NCBI GenBank assembly: GCA_045532295.1
Contig: JAZSFP010000021.1
Span: 1 to 56,898, forward strand
DNA from: UBA10677 sp045532295
GTDB taxonomy: Bacteria > Bacillota > Clostridia > Christensenellales > Pumilibacteraceae
Length of the DNA: 56,898 nt
Direction: 5' to 3'
Positions 44,501 to 54,113 of the stretch are shown in pieces (the stretch's first letter is position 1; every line of letters begins with the position of its first letter). A model generated the notes under the pieces. It did no database searches. It saw nothing but the letters and a program-made list of their open reading frames with translations, and was not told where the DNA came from. Both the position numbers and the translations under genes were made by a program.

Positions 44501-45499
44501 AACGGTCGCGGTTACTATCAACTCAAAGGCACGACGGCGCATATTGCCGTTCGCGGAAAGGTTTATATCAATAACGAAACGGAAGTAACCTACACCGTAA
44601 CTATGCAAAACGGCAACGCCGTAGCAACCTTTACTTACGCTGAAGTAGAGTACACCGCAGTCTATAAAGAGGGCAAACTAATCCTCTCTAACGGCACGGA
44701 AACTTCCGAGGCGGTTGCTTACGACGAGTGGAAAAACTTAACGCTCGTTGACGGTGAGGGTAGCAAGTTCACCTTCAACGGCAAGGGCAACTTAGCAAGC
44801 GGTGGAGAAATGTACGGCGCAGGTCAACTCATAGCGACCTATATGGTTCTCGACGACGGCTCGCTTGCAATTACTCCCGTAGGCGACTCCGCTTCCTCCG
44901 TTTCTATCGTGAAAAACGATACGACGGGATTGTACGTAATGACTGACGGTTCGGGTATAACTTTCCTTTCAATTGACAACGCGTTTAGTGGAAATTACAC
45001 CGTATACGGTATCGGCTCGATTGAAATCGGTAGTTTTGGCTACGAAAGAAAAACGGGCGGAGAAATCGTAATCGGCGGAGAAAGCGTTTTGGCAACTTAC
45101 ACACTTTCTGCCGACGGCGAGAGCATTACCGTTACTGTCGACGGAATAACTTTGAAAGGCAAGTTGTACGACGGTAAACTCACCCTTGACTTTACCGAGC
45201 AAAGTTACGGCAGTCTTATCGCTATGAAAATAGAAGACGCGGACGCTTATTTAGGCAAGCACACCGCTAATAACGGCGTAACGCTTGAAATGGACGGCTT
45301 TGGCGAAACGGCAGACGGCGGTTACGCTAAAGTAACGAACGGAGCGGACGAGTTTGAGTACGCGTACTTCGTTGAAAGCGACGAAGTAACGCTCGTTGAC
45401 GAAGAGGGCAAAACCTTTATTTTAGAAGAGGCGAGCGCTCAAACGAACGAAACCTTTGAAATCAACGGAAAGAACTACCAACTCGTAGAGCAAGCCTAA
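41531..45499 (+). CDS. Giant lipoprotein with GLUG-like beta-helix modules
   Basis: 1322 aa. Start after AGGAG at 41531; lipoprotein signal ends LTSC with Cys24. Residues ~30-190 hold two or three small beta modules (DANGKYNVTVTADTIVSVSN; DANGVYTITVDDDTVISVNG). Residues ~200-590 hold a GLUG-like right-handed helix: PYKISRPIDLFYMSALIN, YELTNDIDMKGE, FNGNGHTISNFVING, TGMFGVV, then turns such as VGGIVGVHQSAYES, AGGIAGYVM, TGGIVGAT, AGGIAGAIG. From ~690 to the end come about six beta-barrel-like repeats, several opening VGKWT or VGEWT and containing FNGKG or FNGRG. Such parts are typical of surface adhesion proteins. It heads the operon with the subtilase. Exact ligand unknown. Confidence 0.8.
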   Translation: MKKALTVILTLICLFTTAVALTSCSGTYYNFEFHLVEGVEIESEVMSGAKVLDGYTVNFSLNLDEKATGTPVVKANGKTINPDANGKYNVTVTADTIVSVSNVFIQTEKKVTFDKGVDRITYKSENGDAEEGFTVEPGSEVKFTVDVSVFYVQSGYEVLANTEIVTPDANGVYTITVDDDTVISVNGLEQEENFTGRANGGRGTANNPYKISRPIDLFYMSALINSDFWVGTGYYQAYYELTNDIDMKGEEIFVIGDQTVASAFFGGNFNGNGHTISNFVINGYKYDDAGNKVFLPYTGMFGVVAATQVSAPTVYALNLDDFTVYVDAANAGSMSTVGAIAGMTVGGNITGCSVTNGKVEVSADLGNFTYVGGIVGVHQSAYESDRVRFYGAITSCYSDIDTGVRSGYAYAAGGIAGYVMSYESKTNAYVMNCHSAGATYGAFNTGGIVGATDPYTSVVGCYSTGTVEAVSTIPLTGDSNADIYAYAYAGGIAGAIGTDSVISDSFSNATLTAYAQAGKAYGKTGDIVADIMEVGEYEATSYPAVILNSYGKSESANFKNANWLKDTLKWSEADWTIEDGKYPTLNLTESNKEFDITVSYPQTLNGANESVVQADNLYVPMSYWYSLLSEYDESVLPEFVMDGNIRSYGYFFDEELTERVPYGFVPTRDIQLYLAVANTSEVAGVYYINNNPNLYLEFYNDGKVDFVDGARVLESTYTYDGEYLRIFDTSLARLGSYEDEETQQNALNYYYSFLAKLEEDTLKVWDGTFYLESAPFTAVNRTFNNDNLIVGKWTANANNDFTVTINADYTWAIEGVTIEGAKTVNYENATGEMRFDCGEFTQFTAEFTDGAIVIKGVYNNKISVERDDQLTFAEDFVGEWTFYNSKDKVVLNLFGKKNNGVGEGTIEYETVGAFDIRYEHKIVEGERYLFVYDGDLALTALEYNETDNTLEGELLWFRSGEYRTDAKFCLTDEFVGEWTTENTYFETLAFNGRGYYQLKGTTAHIAVRGKVYINNETEVTYTVTMQNGNAVATFTYAEVEYTAVYKEGKLILSNGTETSEAVAYDEWKNLTLVDGEGSKFTFNGKGNLASGGEMYGAGQLIATYMVLDDGSLAITPVGDSASSVSIVKNDTTGLYVMTDGSGITFLSIDNAFSGNYTVYGIGSIEIGSFGYERKTGGEIVIGGESVLATYTLSADGESITVTVDGITLKGKLYDGKLTLDFTEQSYGSLIAMKIEDADAYLGKHTANNGVTLEMDGFGETADGGYAKVTNGADEFEYAYFVESDEVTLVDEEGKTFILEEASAQTNETFEINGKNYQLVEQA

Positions 45500-45535
45500 C
45501 GACTAAAAGAGACACCCTTGGAGGAAAAACACCTT

Positions 45536-48500
45536 ATGAACATACTTAGAAAGATAACTTGTTTGAGCCTTGCGCTTATAATGGCTCTATCAATAGGACT
45601 TGCAAGCGTAAGTTCGGGAGCAAATATAAGTTTTAATAACGGCGCGAACAACTCAAGCCCGAGCAAGAGCGAAACGGTAGAGTACGAGAAAGTAACGGAC
45701 AGTATAGACCTGACGGGAATACAGATTGAAAACTTCAATTCGTCCGTGCTCGGCGCTACCGCGCTTTCTCAAACGACAACGGACAAGCATACCGTAATCG
45801 TAACGCTCGATAGCCCTGCGCTCACTGCTTACCTTGAGGATGGCAAGAGCGTTCAAGATACGCTAAAAAGCAACGACGGTCAAGTAATTTTGAGTAAAAT
45901 CCGTCGCTCGCAGGACGACTTTTTAAGTAAACTTTCCCAAAAAGGCGTGCCCTATAAGTTAGTGGACAGTTACAGCGTAGTGGTAAACGCGGTTGCAATC
46001 GAAGTAAGCGTTTCAGCAATCCCCACCATTAAGTCGATAAGTTCCGTTTCCACCGCGTCGGTAAGCGAAACTTACGCTCGTCCTAAAACTATTCAAACCA
46101 TTAAGACGACGGAGGACGACGCTCAAACTAACCCCGTAAATATCTACGACACGGGTATTTACGACACGAGTGGCGTAGCGACCGAGTACGGCTACGACGG
46201 TGACGGTATGGCGGTAGCAATTCTCGACACCGGTCTTGACTATACGCACTCAGCGTACCAAACGATGCCTTCTAAAGAAGGTCTTACCAAAGACGAAGTA
46301 AAAAGTAGTCTTTCCTCTCTTAACGCTCTTACCCGTAGCGCAAATAGAGGAGACAGTATAAACGAAGACGACTTATATTTGAATAAGAAAGTGCCTTTCG
46401 CTTACGACTACGCCGACGACGACACCGACGTGTACCCCTCGTACTCTAACCACGGCGCGCACGTAGCAGGTATCGTAGGCGGACAGGACGATAGTTACAA
46501 CGACAAGGACGGAAACGTAGTAAATCAAATTTTCCGCGGTTCTGCTCCTAACGCTCAATTAGTAATTTGTAAAGTATTTACCGATATTCTTGACGACGAG
46601 GACATCGGAGGTGCAACGAGTGAAGATATTATCGCCGCTCTTGAGGACTGCGTAACGCTAGGCGTTGACGTAATCAATATGAGCCTTGGAACGAGCGCAG
46701 GTTTCTCTTCAATATCCATTGACGGTGATAGCGAAGGACAACTTCTCAACACCGTATACAACTCAATTCGCGACGCGGGAATTTCCCTTATATGCGCTGC
46801 AAGTAACGACTTCTCGTCGGGCTACGGCGGAGCGTACGGAACTAACCTTCGTACCAACCCCGATAGCGGAACGGTAGGTTCGCCCTCCACCTTCAACGGC
46901 GCAATGTCAGTAGCAAGTATCAACGGACAAAAAGCCCCCTATATGCTTGCAAACGACGGCGACGCAATCTTCTTTGAAGAGTCCTCCGACGGCAACTCCG
47001 TTCAACACGACTTCGTAAACGATATGCTCGCAGAGAACGAGGACAGCAAAACCTTCAAGTACGTAGTAATCCCCGGTATCGGTCAAACGGTTGACTATAC
47101 CTCGCTAATCCAAAGAAAAATAAGCGAAATCAAAGCAAACGGCGAAAAAGCAATCGTAGTAATTAAGCGCGGTACTTCGTCTTTCCAAGAAAAAGTAGAA
47201 CTTGCGCAAAAGTACGCAGACGCAGTAATCGTCTACAACAACGTCGCAGGCTTAGTAAGAATGAACCTTGGCGACCTTGAAACCTACACTCCTTCAATCT
47301 CCGTTTCTATCGACGCAGGTAACGCGCTCATAAAAGGCGCAGGCAGTGATAGCGTAGGCGAAATCATCATTAACCGCTCCTACCTTGCCGGACCGTTTAT
47401 GAACGACTATTCCTCTTGGGGAGCAACCCCCGACCTTAAACTCAAACCCGACGTAACCGCTCACGGTGGCGAAATAACCTCTACCGTCCCCGGTGGCTAC
47501 GGCGAGCAGAGTGGAACGAGTATGGCGTCGCCTAACCTTGCAGGTCTTACCGCCCTCGTTCGTCAACACGTTCAAACTCTTTACCCCGAGAAAACGGCGG
47601 TAGAGGTAACTACCTTAACCAACCAACTCTTAATGTCCACGGCGGAAACCGTCTATAACGAATTGCACCTTCCTTACTCTCCCAGAAAACAGGGTTCGGG
47701 TCTTGCAACGGTAGACAATATCTTCTCCACCAAAGCGTACCTCTACACCGAGGGCGAGAACGCTGCCGAGGATAACCGTCCCAAAATCGAACTTGGCGAC
47801 GACCCCGAAAAAGAGGGCAAGTACGACCTTTCCTTCGTGGTTAAAAACTTTGGCGATAGCGACCTTAAGTTCACCACCGAGGCAATGTTCTTTACGGAAA
47901 CGCTCGCAATCGGAGGCTTAGCAGTAGCCGAGCGCGCGTATATGCTCGACGATATTCCTGCCGTTTGGACGGTAGGGGGCGAGGAGCATACCGAGGGCGA
48001 CGAGTTCGTCGTAGGGAAAGGCAAGAGCGTAGTAATTACCGCCCACCTTGAACTTTCTACCGCTGAGAAAAAGTATATCAATACTTCCTTCCCCAACGGT
48101 ATGTATGTAGAAGGTTTCTTAAAACTCAACAGTAAGACGGACGGTCAGTGCGGACTTAACCTTCCCTATATGGGTTTCTTCGGCGACTGGAATAGCGCGG
48201 ATATGGATATGCTCGACTACGACTGCTACGAGGTAGCGGAGTTCGAGAAAGACACTTCGCTCGACGAGGACGAAAAGCCCAAAGCAAGCGTATGGGCAAC
48301 CCAAGCGTTTGCAATGTACTACAACAACAAGTACGTAATTCCTATGGGTGGTTTCGTGTATCTTCAGGACGAGAACGCCGACCAGATTTACACCAACCGC
48401 GACTACGCCGCAATATCCCGCTTTAACGAGTATTACGGTGAGGGCGACACCCAAAACTATATGACCACTACGGGTATTAAAGCGCTTTACGCAGGACTTC

Positions 48501-51500
48501 TTCGTAACGCGGAACTGGTAACCTACGACCTCTACGACGCCGTAACGGGCGAACTCGTTAAACAGGACGAGATTTACCGAGTAAACAAAGCGTACTCAGC
48601 AGGCGGTAGCGGAGTGCCGGCGCAGGTTCTCTTGGAAGAAACCCCTGCAAGCCTTGGGCTCGTTGCGAACGGCAAGTACGAAATGAAATTCCGTTTTTAC
48701 CGCACGGTAGAGGACAAGGAAAAGGGAATAGAGAACGAGGATAACACCTTCTCGATGACCTTCTACGTAGACTACGAAGCGCCTCTTCTTACGGGCAGTA
48801 GAATAAGATATTACGACTACAAGGACGGCAATAAGGCAAAACAAAAGATTTACCTCGACCTCGATATTTACGATAACCATTATCCTCAATCGGTAATGCT
48901 CTGTTACGCCGAGGAAGAGAACGCAAGCCTTGACGACCCCGACCTCGTACTTAAACTTGCAACGGAGTACGTAACTCCCGTATATAATCCCAACAAGAAC
49001 GGTACGACCACCGTATCGCTTGACATAACCGACCTTTACGAAAAGTACCAAAACAGACTTTACGTGCAAATCGACGACTACGCGCTTAACCACAACGTCT
49101 ACACGCTCTCGCTCGCATCGTCCTCAATCGCAGGACTTCCCTCCGAGGCTACGATAGCAGAGGGCGACGAGATCACTATCGGCGTAAACGAGGCAAAGCA
49201 ACTTACCCTTAACTTTGAGGGCGACAAAAATAAGAGCAACTTTATCTGGTCTTGTTTCCGTCCTTCCGTTCTAAAGGTAAAGAACGGCGAAATCTTCGGC
49301 GTAGGTGAAGGCACGGTAACGGTAGAGGTAAGCAACGGCTCAAAAATAGTGGACAGCATAACCGTCCACGTCGTTGACAAGGGTAAGAAATTAACTCTTC
49401 CCTCCGTTTCCTTCGGTATGATTGAAAACGCCGACCTCTCGCTTACTAAAGCGTCCGGCTCGGTTGAGGTCAACGCAGGACAAAACTTCACGCTCGAAGT
49501 TCTAACTGACCCGTGGTACTACCCCGTAGAAAACCTCTCGCTCAAGTGGTCGAGTACGAACAGCGCGATAGCGTCCGTAACTCAAAACGGCGAAGTAACC
49601 ACCTACAACGAGCGTGGCACGGCAGTAATCAAAGCAGTTCTTATGGACGGCGAAAGAGAGACTGCGTACTCAGCAAGCGTAGTTCTTAACGTCCAAGACC
49701 CCTTCCGCATTTCTAATATGACCTTGGATAAGTACTGGGGTAGCGAAGAAGTGGTAATTATACCCGACGATAAGAACATAATGAATATCGGAGAAGAGGC
49801 GTTTACCGATAATCTTAGCGTTAAGAAGGTAATAATTCCCAAAACGGTAAGAAACATCAACGAGCGCGCGTTCTTAGATTGCAGTAACCTCGAAGAAATC
49901 TACTTCATCAGCGAAGAGAAAATCGAGCCTGCGGACGCCGACATAGCAATTATTTACCGCTACGCTTTCCAAAACTGCAATAAACTGAAGAAAATCGACT
50001 TTACCAACGCAAAAGTAGTAACGATAGACGCGTACGCGTTTACCAACTGCACCGCGCTTGAAACTATCGTCGATATGAAAAAACTAACCAAAATCGACGC
50101 TTATGCGTTTAGCGGATGCACTTCGCTTGAGGCGGTTGATATTACCAACCTCCACACCGCAGGAATAAACGCGTTTAGCGGTTGTACGAATATCAAAACC
50201 GTAACGACGGGCGCAAACACCGTTATGGGCGAGAATATGTTCCGCGGTTGCACGGGCATCGAGAACCTCGTAATCAACTGCCCCGTAGTTCCCTCCGGCG
50301 CGTTTAGAGGTTGCACTAACCTTAAAACCGTAACCTTTGGCGAGAGCGTTGGTCAAATTATCATCGGAAATAACGCTTTTGCAGGTTGCACCGCTCTTAA
50401 TTCGGTTGACTTTAAGGAAAACACCGTAAAAGGAATCGGCGACGGCGCGTTTAGTGGATGCAGTACCCTTTCCTATATCGAAATCGGCAACTACGAAACT
50501 AAACTCGGTTCTAATATCGGCGTAACGGTAAGTTACTCTGGTAGCGGATATTCGTTCGCATTGGGCGGATCTTATTACGGCAACACCTTATTAAAAGTAA
50601 CTAACGCAAGTTCGTTTGCCTTTAAGACGGGCGTAACCAAAATCGGCGCGTACGCGTTTGCGAACTTTAACGATAATACGCGCGACTTGGTAATTCCTGA
50701 TTCGGTAACGGAGATTGAAGAGGGCGCGTTTGCAAATGCAACCTTCAAATCCATTACTTTTGAAGGCGATTTGACCGAGATAAGCGAAGGAGCGTTTAGA
50801 GAAACGACGCTTACTGAAACTTTCTATATTCCTTCAACCGTTCTTAAGATAGGCGATAGAGCGTTTGAAAATGCAAACTTGAATATTGATTTTGAAATAG
50901 CAAGTAGAATTAAAGAAGTAGGGGATAATGCGTTCAGCAGAACTAACTCAAGTAAAATCGGATTCCCCTCTCTCAACGAAGTAACCTTTGGCAACAACGC
51001 TTTCAGCAATAGCGAATTTACCGAAATCAATCTTCCCGTGGTTGTAAAAATGGGTTATAACGCGTTTATGGGCGCGGAAAAACTTGAAAAGGTAACCTAC
51101 GGCGAAGGTTCAACGGAGGTTGGCGAAGGCGCTTTCGATACCTACTATTACGGTTACGGCGCAGGTGGTCTTGAAGTAAGACAATACGATAGCGCGCTTA
51201 CCTCGGTAACGCTTAACGGCGCAAAAGTAAACGCGTACGCTTTTAGAGGTACTGCGCTCAATCGAATCGACGTTAGTGGCGCGACGGAGGTTGGCGAAGG
51301 TGCGTTTACTGATTGTAAAGAACTTTCTTCGGTAACCGGACTTAGTCAATTACAAAAAATCGGCGCAGGCGCGTTTATGAACACTGCCCTTACCACCTTA
51401 GACCTTTTGAACGCGGAAATCATCGGTGACGACGCGTTCGCAGGAGTTCAAAGCGTTACGCTAAGAATTCCGAAAGCAAGGAGTATCGGCGCTCGCGCGT

Positions 51501-52825
51501 TCTACGGAACTAAGGTAAACACCGTTTCCCTTACCAAGAGCGTAGAAAAAGTGGGCGAGAGCGCGTTTAGTGGCGGAAACTTAAGAGCGTTCGAGGTAGA
51601 CGCAGAGAACGAAAACTTCTTTGCAGACAACGGCGTTCTTTACCGCGTAGTAACTTCCTTTACTCAGCCGTCGCTCGTTCGCTACGAACTCGTTTCGTAC
51701 CCGACGAAGAGAACGGCAACGGAAGTGGAGGGACTTAAGACCTACGAGATTATCGAAAACACCGTATCAATCGGCGCGTCCGCGTTTAGCGGAATAACCG
51801 CCGGCACGGTAAACAAGGTAATTATTCCTTGGTCTGTAAAGACGATAGGCGATAGCGCGTTCTACGGTAGCGGAATAAGTGAATACCGTTTCGATAGTAT
51901 CGTCGCTCCCACCCTCCTTTCCGCTCAGCGCGATAGCGGACTTACCATTTACGCGCTCACCAACACTAACTTTGAAAAAATCTTACACTCTTACACAGTG
52001 GGCTTTGTAGAGGGCGCAACCGCGTCAACTCTTAAGATTGCTTATCCCACTAACGGCGTAGGTTACGACAACTTTACATACTCGAACTTCTTCGGAATTA
52101 AGTCGACCACGACGATAATGCTCACTGACGAGACGAGAGCGCTCAAAGAGAATATCGAGAGTATGGTATCGGTAGAAACGGTCAAGAGTTGGGCAAGCGC
52201 AGACTTTGCGGTAAACGCTGAAAATAAAGCAACGGTACAGGAATTTAGCGACAGAGTTAAGTCCGCGCACCTCGTTTACAACAGCGTTTCGCTTAACGCG
52301 GATCAACTCTCGCTCCTTGGCGAAGAAAACGTAAACAAACTGTTCGAAATAGAAAAAGAACTCAAAGCGGTTAAGGCTAAGTTTGGTATCAAAGTAAGCG
52401 TAACTAAACTTTCGCTTGCAGAAGATAGCGCGCACAAGACCGAGTATAAGCGTGGCGAAAAGTTCAAAATGGACGGGCTTAAGATTATCGTAACTTACGA
52501 CGATTATTCGACCGCCGTTGCAGATATGAGCCAAATCACGCTTGAAAACGCTGACAAAACGCTCACGCCTAACGACCGACTGGTAACGGTATCGGGCTAC
52601 GGCAAGTCGCTCCGTATCGGAATTACCGTAACGGAAGTTGACGGCGGTGGAAACGGAACGGGCGACGAGAGTGGATTTAACCCCCTCGTAATCGTAATTC
52701 CCGTAATAGTTTTAGCCCTTGGCGGAGGCGCGGTAGCAGTAGTCCTTATTATAATGAAAAGAAAGACTGCTAAAGTGGAAGATAAAACGGAAGAGAATTC
52801 TCAAGAAGGAGAAGATAATGAATAA
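45536..52825 (+). CDS. Membrane-anchored subtilisin-family protease with BspA leucine-rich repeats
   Basis: 2429 aa from the ATG at 45536 (GGAGG upstream; a TTG at 45518 is in frame but overlaps the ribosome site). Signal peptide ~1-28, then a propeptide-like inhibitor region (KHTVIVTLDSPAL...). The S8 domain has Asp231 (AILDTGLD), His306 (NHGAHVAG) and Ser662 (GTSMASP), with a PA-type insert (~480-610) before the serine. Then Fn3-like beta domains (~730-1080), two bacterial Ig-like BIG2 domains (~1210-1395), and about 27 LRR_5/BspA repeats (~1405-2145; pattern IGAYAFSGCTxLExV). A further Ig-like domain, one membrane helix near residue 2390 and an acidic cytoplasmic tail end it; no LPXTG. It should cut proteins at the cell surface, with the repeats binding host, plant or microbial protein. 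Confidence 0.93.
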   Translation: MNILRKITCLSLALIMALSIGLASVSSGANISFNNGANNSSPSKSETVEYEKVTDSIDLTGIQIENFNSSVLGATALSQTTTDKHTVIVTLDSPALTAYLEDGKSVQDTLKSNDGQVILSKIRRSQDDFLSKLSQKGVPYKLVDSYSVVVNAVAIEVSVSAIPTIKSISSVSTASVSETYARPKTIQTIKTTEDDAQTNPVNIYDTGIYDTSGVATEYGYDGDGMAVAILDTGLDYTHSAYQTMPSKEGLTKDEVKSSLSSLNALTRSANRGDSINEDDLYLNKKVPFAYDYADDDTDVYPSYSNHGAHVAGIVGGQDDSYNDKDGNVVNQIFRGSAPNAQLVICKVFTDILDDEDIGGATSEDIIAALEDCVTLGVDVINMSLGTSAGFSSISIDGDSEGQLLNTVYNSIRDAGISLICAASNDFSSGYGGAYGTNLRTNPDSGTVGSPSTFNGAMSVASINGQKAPYMLANDGDAIFFEESSDGNSVQHDFVNDMLAENEDSKTFKYVVIPGIGQTVDYTSLIQRKISEIKANGEKAIVVIKRGTSSFQEKVELAQKYADAVIVYNNVAGLVRMNLGDLETYTPSISVSIDAGNALIKGAGSDSVGEIIINRSYLAGPFMNDYSSWGATPDLKLKPDVTAHGGEITSTVPGGYGEQSGTSMASPNLAGLTALVRQHVQTLYPEKTAVEVTTLTNQLLMSTAETVYNELHLPYSPRKQGSGLATVDNIFSTKAYLYTEGENAAEDNRPKIELGDDPEKEGKYDLSFVVKNFGDSDLKFTTEAMFFTETLAIGGLAVAERAYMLDDIPAVWTVGGEEHTEGDEFVVGKGKSVVITAHLELSTAEKKYINTSFPNGMYVEGFLKLNSKTDGQCGLNLPYMGFFGDWNSADMDMLDYDCYEVAEFEKDTSLDEDEKPKASVWATQAFAMYYNNKYVIPMGGFVYLQDENADQIYTNRDYAAISRFNEYYGEGDTQNYMTTTGIKALYAGLLRNAELVTYDLYDAVTGELVKQDEIYRVNKAYSAGGSGVPAQVLLEETPASLGLVANGKYEMKFRFYRTVEDKEKGIENEDNTFSMTFYVDYEAPLLTGSRIRYYDYKDGNKAKQKIYLDLDIYDNHYPQSVMLCYAEEENASLDDPDLVLKLATEYVTPVYNPNKNGTTTVSLDITDLYEKYQNRLYVQIDDYALNHNVYTLSLASSSIAGLPSEATIAEGDEITIGVNEAKQLTLNFEGDKNKSNFIWSCFRPSVLKVKNGEIFGVGEGTVTVEVSNGSKIVDSITVHVVDKGKKLTLPSVSFGMIENADLSLTKASGSVEVNAGQNFTLEVLTDPWYYPVENLSLKWSSTNSAIASVTQNGEVTTYNERGTAVIKAVLMDGERETAYSASVVLNVQDPFRISNMTLDKYWGSEEVVIIPDDKNIMNIGEEAFTDNLSVKKVIIPKTVRNINERAFLDCSNLEEIYFISEEKIEPADADIAIIYRYAFQNCNKLKKIDFTNAKVVTIDAYAFTNCTALETIVDMKKLTKIDAYAFSGCTSLEAVDITNLHTAGINAFSGCTNIKTVTTGANTVMGENMFRGCTGIENLVINCPVVPSGAFRGCTNLKTVTFGESVGQIIIGNNAFAGCTALNSVDFKENTVKGIGDGAFSGCSTLSYIEIGNYETKLGSNIGVTVSYSGSGYSFALGGSYYGNTLLKVTNASSFAFKTGVTKIGAYAFANFNDNTRDLVIPDSVTEIEEGAFANATFKSITFEGDLTEISEGAFRETTLTETFYIPSTVLKIGDRAFENANLNIDFEIASRIKEVGDNAFSRTNSSKIGFPSLNEVTFGNNAFSNSEFTEINLPVVVKMGYNAFMGAEKLEKVTYGEGSTEVGEGAFDTYYYGYGAGGLEVRQYDSALTSVTLNGAKVNAYAFRGTALNRIDVSGATEVGEGAFTDCKELSSVTGLSQLQKIGAGAFMNTALTTLDLLNAEIIGDDAFAGVQSVTLRIPKARSIGARAFYGTKVNTVSLTKSVEKVGESAFSGGNLRAFEVDAENENFFADNGVLYRVVTSFTQPSLVRYELVSYPTKRTATEVEGLKTYEIIENTVSIGASAFSGITAGTVNKVIIPWSVKTIGDSAFYGSGISEYRFDSIVAPTLLSAQRDSGLTIYALTNTNFEKILHSYTVGFVEGATASTLKIAYPTNGVGYDNFTYSNFFGIKSTTTIMLTDETRALKENIESMVSVETVKSWASADFAVNAENKATVQEFSDRVKSAHLVYNSVSLNADQLSLLGEENVNKLFEIEKELKAVKAKFGIKVSVTKLSLAEDSAHKTEYKRGEKFKMDGLKIIVTYDDYSTAVADMSQITLENADKTLTPNDRLVTVSGYGKSLRIGITVTEVDGGGNGTGDESGFNPLVIVIPVIVLALGGGAVAVVLIIMKRKTAKVEDKTEENSQEGEDNE

Positions 52826-54095
52826 TAAACTTAAACGACTACTATCGCTTTTACTGATCGTGCTATCGCTCTTTACCCTTGCCTCGTGTAAGGTGGGCGA
52901 GAAAACGCTTGAAGAACTTCTTGCCGAGCACGATATAAAAGCAACGGTAACCTACTACGCGAACGGTGGAACTTTCGACGATACGGGTAACCTCGTAACT
53001 AAGAAACTCTACTACAAAGAGGACGTGGAAATTCTCGACATTAGCGAAAGTAGCGTAGGCGCGACGGTAGCAAAATCCAACTACGTACTTCTGGGCTGGT
53101 TCGAGGCGAAAACGGACGGAGAGGGTAATATCGTCTATCAAGACGAGGCGAAAACCTTGCCCGAGCCTTCAGATACGCCCGTAACCTTCCCAAGAAAAAC
53201 GAAGAACGGCGAAAACCTCCACTTCGTAGCGAAATGGGCGAAAGACGTATGTATCGAGTATAAATTCCTCGGCGACTTCGACCTTACTCTTGGCGAGGAA
53301 ACCTACCAAAATGGCGATATCTTCGCAGAAACCTACTTTGGTAGAAACACGCAAGTGGGCGTAACCAACAACACGCCTTTCGCTGGTCTCGACCTTAAGA
53401 ACCTCAACGGAACGGTTATCAAGATTTACTACGACGAGGCTTGCACTGAGCCTATCGGCACGGTAGTGGACAAACCCACTAACGGCGAGAACCTCACGCT
53501 TTTCGTTAAGTTTATCGAGGGCAGATGGCAACTCGTTTCCAACACTACGGGCGTAGTTAATATGTTCAATAACCTTGGCGCAGGCAACCGCTATTACATA
53601 ATGAACGATATTGACTGCTCCTCGCTTACTAATCCGGTAGCAAGCGTAACGAGAACGAAAGCAAAGATTGAAGGTAACGGATTTAAGATAAGCAATCTTA
53701 CCGTGTCTATGGGAACGCTCACTAACGGCAATACCAAATCGGTATTTGGTACGCTTGATAAGAGTACCACGATAAACGACCTTACCTTTGAAAATATTAC
53801 CGTAAACGCAACGGTAAGAAACAACGCGTTCGTAAATATTTACGCAATCACGAGAGGCGTTGAAACGGGCGCAACCTTCAATCAGTTCACGATTGACGGC
53901 TTAACGCTCAATATTGAAAAGCCCAACGACGCAACGCTTGAAAATATTCAGTTAATCGCAGGCGCGTACAATACTGAAAACTGGCTTTACGGCGGAGTAG
54001 ATAAAGATAGCGACTTTGCGGTAAGCGGAATTACCGTAGCGGACGCTTCACTCGTAATCAACGGAACAACGGTGTACCCCACCTCAAGTATATAA
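52818..54095 (+). CDS. Lipoprotein with Flg_new-type and GLUG-like modules
   Basis: 425 aa, overlapping the subtilase gene by 8 nt, with AAGGAG inside its end. Lipoprotein signal ends LASC at Cys24. Residues ~40-140 resemble the Listeria-Bacteroides (InlB B / Flg_new) repeat: TVTYYANGGTFDDTG ... YVLLGWFEAKTDGEG. A second similar repeat follows (~145-235). The C-terminal ~190 residues (YYIMNDIDCSS, IEGNGFKISNLTVSM, SVFGTLDKSTTINDLTFENITV) repeat the GLUG-like pattern of the 1322-aa lipoprotein in the same operon. Likely a small surface partner of the protease. No catalytic motif. Confidence 0.8.
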   Translation: MNNKLKRLLSLLLIVLSLFTLASCKVGEKTLEELLAEHDIKATVTYYANGGTFDDTGNLVTKKLYYKEDVEILDISESSVGATVAKSNYVLLGWFEAKTDGEGNIVYQDEAKTLPEPSDTPVTFPRKTKNGENLHFVAKWAKDVCIEYKFLGDFDLTLGEETYQNGDIFAETYFGRNTQVGVTNNTPFAGLDLKNLNGTVIKIYYDEACTEPIGTVVDKPTNGENLTLFVKFIEGRWQLVSNTTGVVNMFNNLGAGNRYYIMNDIDCSSLTNPVASVTRTKAKIEGNGFKISNLTVSMGTLTNGNTKSVFGTLDKSTTINDLTFENITVNATVRNNAFVNIYAITRGVETGATFNQFTIDGLTLNIEKPNDATLENIQLIAGAYNTENWLYGGVDKDSDFAVSGITVADASLVINGTTVYPTSSI

Positions 54096-54113
54096 TAAAA
54101 GGAGAACAGAAAA

